DNA of 64,000 nucleotides from Nyssa sinensis (Eukaryota; Streptophyta; Magnoliopsida; Cornales; Nyssaceae): positions 36,069,981-36,133,980 of the forward strand of contig CM018043.1 of the NCBI GenBank assembly GCA_008638375.1, read 5' to 3'. Below, one piece after another: positions 57,906-64,000 of the stretch (position 1 is the stretch's first letter; the number at the start of each line of letters is the position of its first letter). The position numbers and the translations under genes are program-made. Below the pieces are notes generated by a model that was given only the letters and a program-made list of their open reading frames with translations, was not told the DNA's origin and did not search any database.

Positions 57906-58150
57906 GCACAGTATCAGAAGGGACCCACCAAGCCCAAACGCCATGACGGTTCGGAACAATGATGATTTCGAGAAACCCAACCATCGGCCCAGTACAATGA
58001 TGACCTTGAAAAGACCTAATCTCTGGCTGCGCAATAAATGGCGCCCCAACAGTTGCCTCAGAAGGCGAACAGGCAGGACACATGACTCTCCAAAAAAGGC
58101 TTAGCCCTAGTTGCTTGTTAGCATCAAACTAGAACTTGGGGGGGAGTAAC

Positions 58151-58761
58151 TAATAAACCATAAAAGAACAGGCCAATCAGCACTTGACACGTATGATTAT
58201 GAATCCAACCCATGCTCGGCTAACTCAGCTCTCGCTCAGCCAATGGCTAAGCGCTCGAGTATCCAGATCATCACAAAAGGTTGGAAGTGGCCAAGCATAT
58301 GCCTTCAAAGCACACATATATCCGGATAAAGATCTCATAGCTAATTACAAGGTCCAGACCAACACTCCAGACCTCGTCACCGCTTTAGCGGATGCCGAGT
58401 AGGGAATAAAGAAGCAATCCTCAACACGGAGACAGTCTTCAACAAGGGAACTACCATCTATGGTTATCTCTATGCAATACTCCACAAGGTAACTCCAATC
58501 TCCGATGATCAAATTCCTACATTCATGGCTCCGAATCCTAATCAACTTAGGAAGGCCACGATCTATAAATTAAACCCTAAAGGTACGCTTTATTTTCATG
58601 CTCATTCTTTGGCTTTCAATACAGTCTTTCAATTCCTTTTACTTACTTAAATATCAGAGCGGCTACTGCCGGAGCCAATCCGGTGGTCCTCTGATCATCT
58701 TCCTGAGTGTTCTACAGATCACGGAGCCTATACTTATTGCGAGTCGAAAAGTGCAGCATCA
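58151..58761 (+). repeat. Outer element 3' LTR (611 bp)
   Basis: It starts TAATAAACC (decayed TG) and ends GTGCAGCATCA, followed by the duplication ctatc. It is closely similar to 34942-35550 with scattered, mostly transition, differences. Confidence 0.9.
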
Positions 58762-58766
58762 CTATC

Positions 58767-59159
58767 AATAATAACATGTAACTTATTGGGACAAAATCAG
58801 AAGATATTCTTCAATGGATTTGATATAGCACGTGATAATGTGTTTTTTTAATAACACTTTACGATATATATTATATCTTATAAAAAAAGATAGACCGTAT
58901 CACACATAATAAAATATTATTAAAATAATATATTATCATGTTATTCTATCCGTCTCATATAAGATTTTTCAGGCATTAACCTGTTTGGTTGGCATTAAAT
59001 TACCAAACTAGGCCGGTGTAAGACGACATGACTTAACTAAATCCCATATTGAAGCCCAACATTTTCATCACACACCCCAAAGCCCAATTCGGACTGGTCG
59101 GCAACAAGTTCAATGTAAGGGGCCATTTTAGTAAATTGCATACGTCAGAACAAGTGGTC
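58767..59159. other. AT-rich upstream region of the SMR-type gene
   Basis: No gene is seen. It may hold the promoter, truncated on the left by the gypsy insertion 1.2 kb before the start codon. No confident TATA box is assigned. Confidence 0.4.
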
Positions 59160-59503
59160 ATTGTCTTTTTCCCTTCCGTGTCCACCTACAATTGTCCTCC
59201 CCCTCCCCCTCCCCCTTCCGGCTCTGACTGAGGGAACCTTCCTCTCGCTTTCTCTCTCTCAGGATTCTCGCGGGTGGCGTTTATGGATTTCGGTTGCAGA
59301 TGTTCTTCTACTTCATCTTCGTTGTCTGTTATTTACGAGCCGTCCGTCCGTGTGATTCTGCCGATATCTCAGCCGTCCGATCTATTGTTCTCTCTCTCCA
59401 CTCGACTCACGCCTTGGTTACCAGACCTCCGGTTTAGTGTTCCGAAATAACACAGAAAGCTGCTCTCAGTCACCTTTTTTTTTCTTTAATTTATTAAAGA
59501 AAG
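59160..59503 (+). other. Probable 5' untranslated exon
   Basis: A GC- and pyrimidine-rich block (CCCCCT repeats at 59198-59217, CT runs at about 59238-59260) ends in a donor AAAG|GTACTC at 59503/59504. It contrasts with the AT-rich surroundings and is typical of plant leader exons. The transcript start is not determined. Confidence 0.45.
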
Positions 59504-60007
59504 GTACTCCTGTTTGAAGTTTGAGTTCTATCAATTGCAATTACTAAACCTTTCATTCTTGTTAATTATAAAAAGAACTAATAGTCACTGTTCATATCAA
59601 TTATAATGCTCAATCGACATATTTGCTCCGAGTGTTGTAGTTTCTATTTAAAACAAAACGCAAATTGTTATCTGCGTGGTGCGGTATTTTTTTTTATCTG
59701 TGCAATTTGAAGGAACTGCGTTCGATTAGTCATTTGGTTTAAGTAGAAATAAGAAAGAACCAATGAAGGTAATTCCATTATAAAGTTCTGAATGCCTCCC
59801 ACTCAATATAAATATAAATTGAAAAAACTTACCCCTAAAAAAATATAAATTGAAAACCTAATTATTAGTTTGAATGGTCAACTCAATGCTCATCTAAATG
59901 TTGTGTTATGTGCATGATCAAACGTCATTACACGGGGATGCTAATCCTTCGTAAATGTTGACATGAAATGACCATTTATGCTTTTTTTTTTTTTTTGTTT
60001 ATTGAAG
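59504..60007 (+). other. Probable 5'-UTR intron (504 nt)
   Basis: Donor GTACTC at 59504; acceptor TTTATTGAAG at 60007 after a run of about 16 T at 59981-59996. The start codon follows immediately, ruling out use of the upstream in-frame ATG at 59978, which would lie in the poly-T tract. Confidence 0.5.
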
Positions 60008-60774
60008 ATGTCGTGGAGGAGGACTAAATCACCTGGATGGGCTGCGTTTGACCTCAAGCAGCGACAGAAACAATGGCTTGAACATGAAGCTGACAATGAG
60101 CCTTACCCCCCCATGTCGAGCACTGTCTCTCCTCTGCGCCCTTGCCAACACTTTGTTAAGAATAATGATGTCTCAGGGAGGTCTTTCTCATCAGTGCTCC
60201 TACCTTCTGTAAAATTTCCAACTCTGAGAGATACAAAGGATTTAGAAAAGCCATTAGAAGCTGCCAATTCCAGTAGGGAAAAGAGCAATAAGGTCGTTGA
60301 GGTAAATGATGTTGTTCAATCCTATACGAAGCTCAAAAAGCTTCACTGCTGGGCTGAGCAGAGCTTGATTGAGGATATTATGGCAGCTGTAGACAACAAT
60401 ATTGACAAGGCCCCAACTTTGTTGGAAGCGATGGTTTCTTCTGGGAGCTTTGGAGGGAATAAGGAAATAGAAATTGCAGATTTAAAGTTGAATTGTCAGG
60501 ATTTTCTCTCTGAAAATAATACATTGCCTGCAGATAAAGGAGTTTCTTTAGGAGAGACCACAGACCTTACAGAACTGAGCTATGCTCTTGAGGACCGTCT
60601 CAATAACAGGGACAAAGAACAGATAGATTACTGTGCTTCTTATGGAGAAAGGCTTTCTGATGATGCTGCACATATGAAGCTGATGCTGGGGCAACTGTCG
60701 ATACCGGTTGAGCCTGAGTGGAATGAGGATGATATTTACTTAATCCATCGAAAAGATGCAATAAGGATGATGAG
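60008..60774 (+). CDS. SMR-domain protein gene, first coding exon
   Basis: The exon encodes the first 255 residues starting MSWRRTKSPGWAAFDLKQRQ, an N-terminus seen in plant SMR-domain proteins of the Arabidopsis At5g23520 type (recalled, not searched). Residues 110-165 (LKKLHCWAEQSLIEDIMAAV... LLEAMVSSG) look like a helical UBA/CUE-like segment. The last 20 residues (PEWNEDDIYLIHRKDAIRMM) open the DUF1771 region that precedes the SMR nuclease-like domain. The exon ends at the donor ATGAG|GTAGGT, inside an arginine or serine codon. No continuation is seen in the remaining 3.2 kb, so DUF1771 and SMR must lie beyond the window or be lost. It is the only non-transposon gene recognised here. Confidence 0.75.
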
Positions 60775-61071
60775 GTAGGTATTTGATTTTCTTAATACTG
60801 TTGGAATTATTCTGCAGCTATTTCCATGATTTAGATTATTCAGTGTCTTTTTCATCCTTAATTTTTGTAATTGTAATTTTTTTTTGGGGCTCATAATGTA
60901 TACAAGGATCACCATTAAATACCATCTTATACCATCAAGTTGCTTAGAGGCATTTCATTGTCTGTCCGCGATGTATTGAGTAGTATTACCTATCAAAAAA
61001 ACAAAAGTATTGAGTAGTATGGATCATTGACGGGTGTTGGATTTCGTTGTTCAAGCAAGTTATTCTCTTAT

Positions 61072-61676
61072 TGGGGGTGTCAATTTATGACATGACACGA
61101 TAACACGAACACGACATGAAGTGAATGGATTTGGGTTGATGTTAAATGGGTTTGGGTCATAAATGGTTGATACGATTATTAAACAAGTCGGATTACGGTT
61201 GACACGATTAACACGGATAAACACGAATAATTAGGAATATATTATATTTATATGTAACAATTAATAGTTTTTATAAGTATAAGAAAAAAATTAATATTAT
61301 TTTATATTATAAGTATTAATATAAAAATTTAAAGGTATTATATTTTAATTTAATAAAAATGTACAAGAAACAATACAAGAAAAGAAGGAGAACATCTTAA
61401 CAAGTATATTTATTAAATGGGTCACACGTGTTAATTTTAACCCTGTTATTTATTAAATGGGTTAAACGGGCTATGTCGTGTAACTTGTGTTAACACGACT
61501 CATTTATTAAATGGGTTATACGGGTCGTGTCGCATCAACACGTTTATTATACGTGTCGTGTTAGGGTCGAGTTTTGACACGATTAGTTAATCGTATCGTA
61601 TTTGGGTTGACCCATATAGTTGAATATCCATATCTTGACACGACACGAATACGACACGACACGATTGGCACTCCTT
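61072..61676. mobile_element. hAT-like MITE, 605 bp
   Basis: Terminal inverted repeats GGGGGTGTCAAT (left) and AGGAGTGCCAAT (right end, reversed). The perfect 8-bp duplication tctcttat is at 61064-61071 and 61677-61684. The interior is filled with 'gacacgacacga'-type motifs and is non-coding. The 8-bp duplication indicates hAT mobilisation. Confidence 0.8.
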
Positions 61677-62086
61677 TCTCTTATCAAGCATGTTTTTCCT
61701 AGCTATTTAGGATTGGTTTGGGGTTTTAGTGATTTTCCTTTTTTTGTTAATCAAACTGGAATTGCAATGGAGATGGATTCATAGAAATAAGGAACACTTA
61801 ACGTGGTTATTCTGTGTATCAATCATGTGGGCCACATAATGATGTTTTTAATAGCTACAAACTTTAACTAAATGCACATCAAGGTATCGTTTGTAATTTT
61901 GATAATTGTGGGGTTATTTGTACCTTTATTTTTATTTTTTTAGATCTAGAAGTTTTACTTAGTCTTAAGGCAAGAGAGTCTTTAGTTTTGTCACCTAGTT
62001 GCCACGTACTTGATTGTCACCTATTACCTAGTATGTTTATCATTAAGTACTTGTAATAGTTCCTTAGCTATTCAGTGCTTAGCTTC

Positions 62087-62306
62087 TATGAAGTACAAAC
62101 ACTCTATTTTGGCTCACGTGTCCGTATTGAACATGTGTCGGACACTTCTCGGACACGTGTCAGACACCCAAAAAAAGTGTGTCCAAATTTTTTTATTTTT
62201 TCTAAATTTCAGATACGTTATGGACACATTATAGACACGTTTTCTTTTCTTTTTTTTTTTAATCTCCTTTTCTCCTCCTCTTCTCCTTGATTCTTTTTTT
62301 GGTTAT

Positions 62307-62340
<34 letters not shown>

Positions 62341-62635
62341 GTTTTATGTAATAATTAGTCTTGAACCATGGATGTTGATTACTAAATGAAGAAGTTTTTG
62401 AATTTTTATTTAATGACTTTGTTATTCTTAATAATATTTTTGTAATTTGTGTGTTTTTATGCTAATTTTAATTGAAATAACATTAAGTTTTTATTATATG
62501 GTCGTATAAAAAAATATAAAAATGTATATATATTCAACGTGTCTGTGTCCTACTTTTTTGAGAAATGATTTGTCTGCATATCTGTGTCATATTCGTGCCC
62601 GTATCCATGTCTCGTGTCCTTATCCGCGCTTCTTA
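62087..62635. mobile_element. Mutator-like non-autonomous element, 549 bp
   Basis: Ends TATGAAGTACAAACA and, reversed, TAAGAAGCGCGGATA are weak inverted repeats. The direct duplication gcttagcttc (62077-62086 and 62636-62645) is 9-10 bp and perfect, fitting Mutator-type elements. Subterminal 'gtgtcggacac' motifs recur. No coding. Confidence 0.65.
62306..62340. repeat. (AC)n(AT)n microsatellite
   Basis: About 12 AC units followed by about 6 AT units, inside the Mutator-like element. Confidence 0.95.
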
Positions 62636-62795
62636 GCTTAGCTTCCAAGGGACCTTTTTTCATATGCCATATATAACTTTCCATTTCAAGCAACAAATTG
62701 AAGAAGAATTTTATAACCTCGTGTTTCATGTTGAGATGTGACACATTATGGTGAGATTCCACATGATCCTGGATCAAGAGAAGTGATTCCTTTCT

Positions 62796-63982
62796 GGGTT
62801 TGAAATCGCAACCGTTACGTAATGTAACAGCCATTACATAATGGTAGTGGCCACTCCCGAACCCATTACACCCCGCTATATTGGAGAGAATGAATTTCAC
62901 CACTGTCGCAGCCGTTACGGTACCGTAACGGGCTGTTACTCAACTGTAATGTCCGTAACGGGCCGTTATGGTACAGTAACGCCGTGACATAATTCAAAAA
63001 TTTTTTTTCCCAGAAATTCAGTCATAAGGTACTGTAAATAGAAAGGGGGGAAGAGATCGCAGCAAAGAAAGAGGGAGAGAGATTTTCAGGAATTATAGAA
63101 TTCTACCGTTCGGGTGAAGAGATTTTAAAAAATATAGAGACATCTGCCACTCCACTCTTTGACAGTCTTACTACCGAAAAGATCTACAAATTCTAGTTGA
63201 CAGGTTTGTCTTCTTCGTGATGTCCAGCTACCCTTTCGTCTCACTGCCTCTTTCATCTTTCCCTCCTGCAAACTTCTGTTCTTTCCCACCTCTTTCTTTC
63301 TCTCTTTTTTTTTTTGCCCATTTTTAGATAAGTTTCTCTGAACCTTTTGACTTTGCATTTTCTAGAGAGTTCCACTAGCACTGGGTTTTTTTTTTTTTTT
63401 TTTTTTCTATTTAAGGCCTGCCATATAGATCAAATCCAAACTGGAAATATGACAAGGCCATGCCCATTTTCTCTATTTTGTGCAGTAAAGGCCCAGCCGA
63501 AGTAACATAATGTAAAATTATTTGTATTTTTTATTTCTTAAGTTTATATATATATAATAATTTTTGAATTTCATATTAAAAATGGATAAAAGCTTTTGCA
63601 CCTTGCTAAACCTTGCAAAAAAAGACTTGTTTATCTTATTTATTTTTATGTTTAAGTGGATATATATAAAAGTGGTGAAATATAAAAATTATTACACTTT
63701 TCTTGTTACCAGCGATTTAAAATTCAATATAGAATTTATTAACCATATAAAATCATCTTTATAAATTTCATCAAATAGATTAAAATCACTAAAAATGCAT
63801 ATATATATGAAATTATGTAATTAAAACATGCGTATCGATATGATTTTAAGGAGTTGTGAGATGAAAATAAAATTTCACGCTCCCGATAGCCACTTTCGTT
63901 ACGTTACGCCCGTTACACCCCCGCGTCCGCGTCAACGCGACCGTTACTGTTACAACGGCCGCGACCGTTATTTAAAACCACG
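62796..63982. mobile_element. Mutator-like non-autonomous element, 1187 bp
   Basis: A perfect 9-bp duplication ttcctttct flanks it (62787-62795 and 63983-63991). Both ends are rich in 'ccgttacgg'-type inverted motifs: the left starts GGGTTTGAAATCGCAACCG, and the right, reversed, reads GTGGTTTTAAATAACGGTCG. The interior is AT-rich with poly-T tracts (about 63385-63406). No transposase was found. Confidence 0.75.
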
Positions 63983-64000
63983 TTCCTTTCTCTTTAATAA

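Larger units (their letters stand above)
34942..58761 (+). mobile_element. Outer Tat-type Ty3/gypsy element (decayed), interrupted by its relative
   Basis: The LTRs are 34942-35550 and 58151-58761, and the 5-bp duplication ctatc is at 34937-34941 and 58762-58766. Without the inner insertion the element is about 11.7 kb. Order: PBS, gag-protease, UAG, RT, RNase H, second RNase H-like domain, integrase, hairpin array, aORF2 (antisense), aORF1 (antisense), polypurine tract. The two RNase H-like domains, the absence of a chromodomain and the antisense ORFs support the Tat lineage (Retand-like). It has many stops and frameshifts. Confidence 0.92.
60775..64000 (+). other. Long first coding intron (incomplete) with three small DNA transposons
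   Basis: It starts GTAGGTATTTG. No exon with DUF1771 or SMR similarity is found on the plus strand to the window end. It contains the non-autonomous elements at 61072-61676, 62087-62635 and 62796-63982, and an (AC)n(AT)n microsatellite at 62306-62340. Confidence 0.55.

Noticed and set aside
59978..60007. Upstream ATG as the start of the SMR-type protein
   Set aside because: It encodes MLFFFFCLLK from a poly-T tract that is better read as the polypyrimidine tract of an intron ending at 60007; homologues begin at MSW.

Overview
This window is plant nuclear DNA, almost certainly from a eudicot. The evidence is LTR retrotransposons of plant type (one Ty1/copia, several Ty3/gypsy), small DNA transposons with exact target-site duplications, and one spliced plant gene at the right end. 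About 95% is transposable-element DNA. There are no bacterial genes, rRNA genes or CRISPR array.

Layout. 1-8.4 kb: two degenerate LTR copies with Tat/Ogre-like primer-binding sites, the second split by a 4.3-kb reverse-oriented solo LTR (target duplication caaac). 8.4-13.7 kb: a 5.4-kb solo LTR (duplication aaagg). 15.0-15.3 kb: a probable MITE. 15.4-18.9 kb: a further giant reverse-oriented LTR, interrupted by a Ty1/copia element at 18901-32804 (duplication atttc). The copia itself carries two solo LTRs, one in gag and one exactly inside the integrase codons (duplication ctatt). 33.0-34.9 kb: AT-rich DNA with microsatellites. 34942-58761: a decayed Tat-type Ty3/gypsy element (duplication ctatc). 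A younger relative, 41366-53505 (duplication acttc, LTRs almost identical), sits inside it just after pol. 58.8-64 kb: 5' region and first coding exon of an SMR-domain-type gene, followed by an intron holding three non-autonomous DNA transposons.

The two nested gypsy elements are the most interesting part. Each reads LTR - PBS - gag-protease - UAG stop - RT - two RNase H-like domains - integrase - tandem hairpin-forming array - two antisense genes - polypurine tract - LTR. The gag-protease/RT boundary in both has a UAG followed by CAATTA, the context that gives stop-codon readthrough in tobamoviruses. On the antisense strand each element has a small ORF (aORF2) and a three-exon gene (aORF1), each with its own TATA box. 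In the inner copy aORF1 reads as an uninterrupted 580-aa product across two introns, although the sense gag-pol has three premature stops and a frameshift. All three premature stops are CAG to TAG, the expected footprint of deamination at CHG-methylated cytosines.

A second theme is in the giant LTRs (2.8-5.4 kb). Several share an internal intron-like segment with strong splice signals, a common sequence phrase, and in three cases a tRNA-like module with A and B boxes lying antisense to the LTR.
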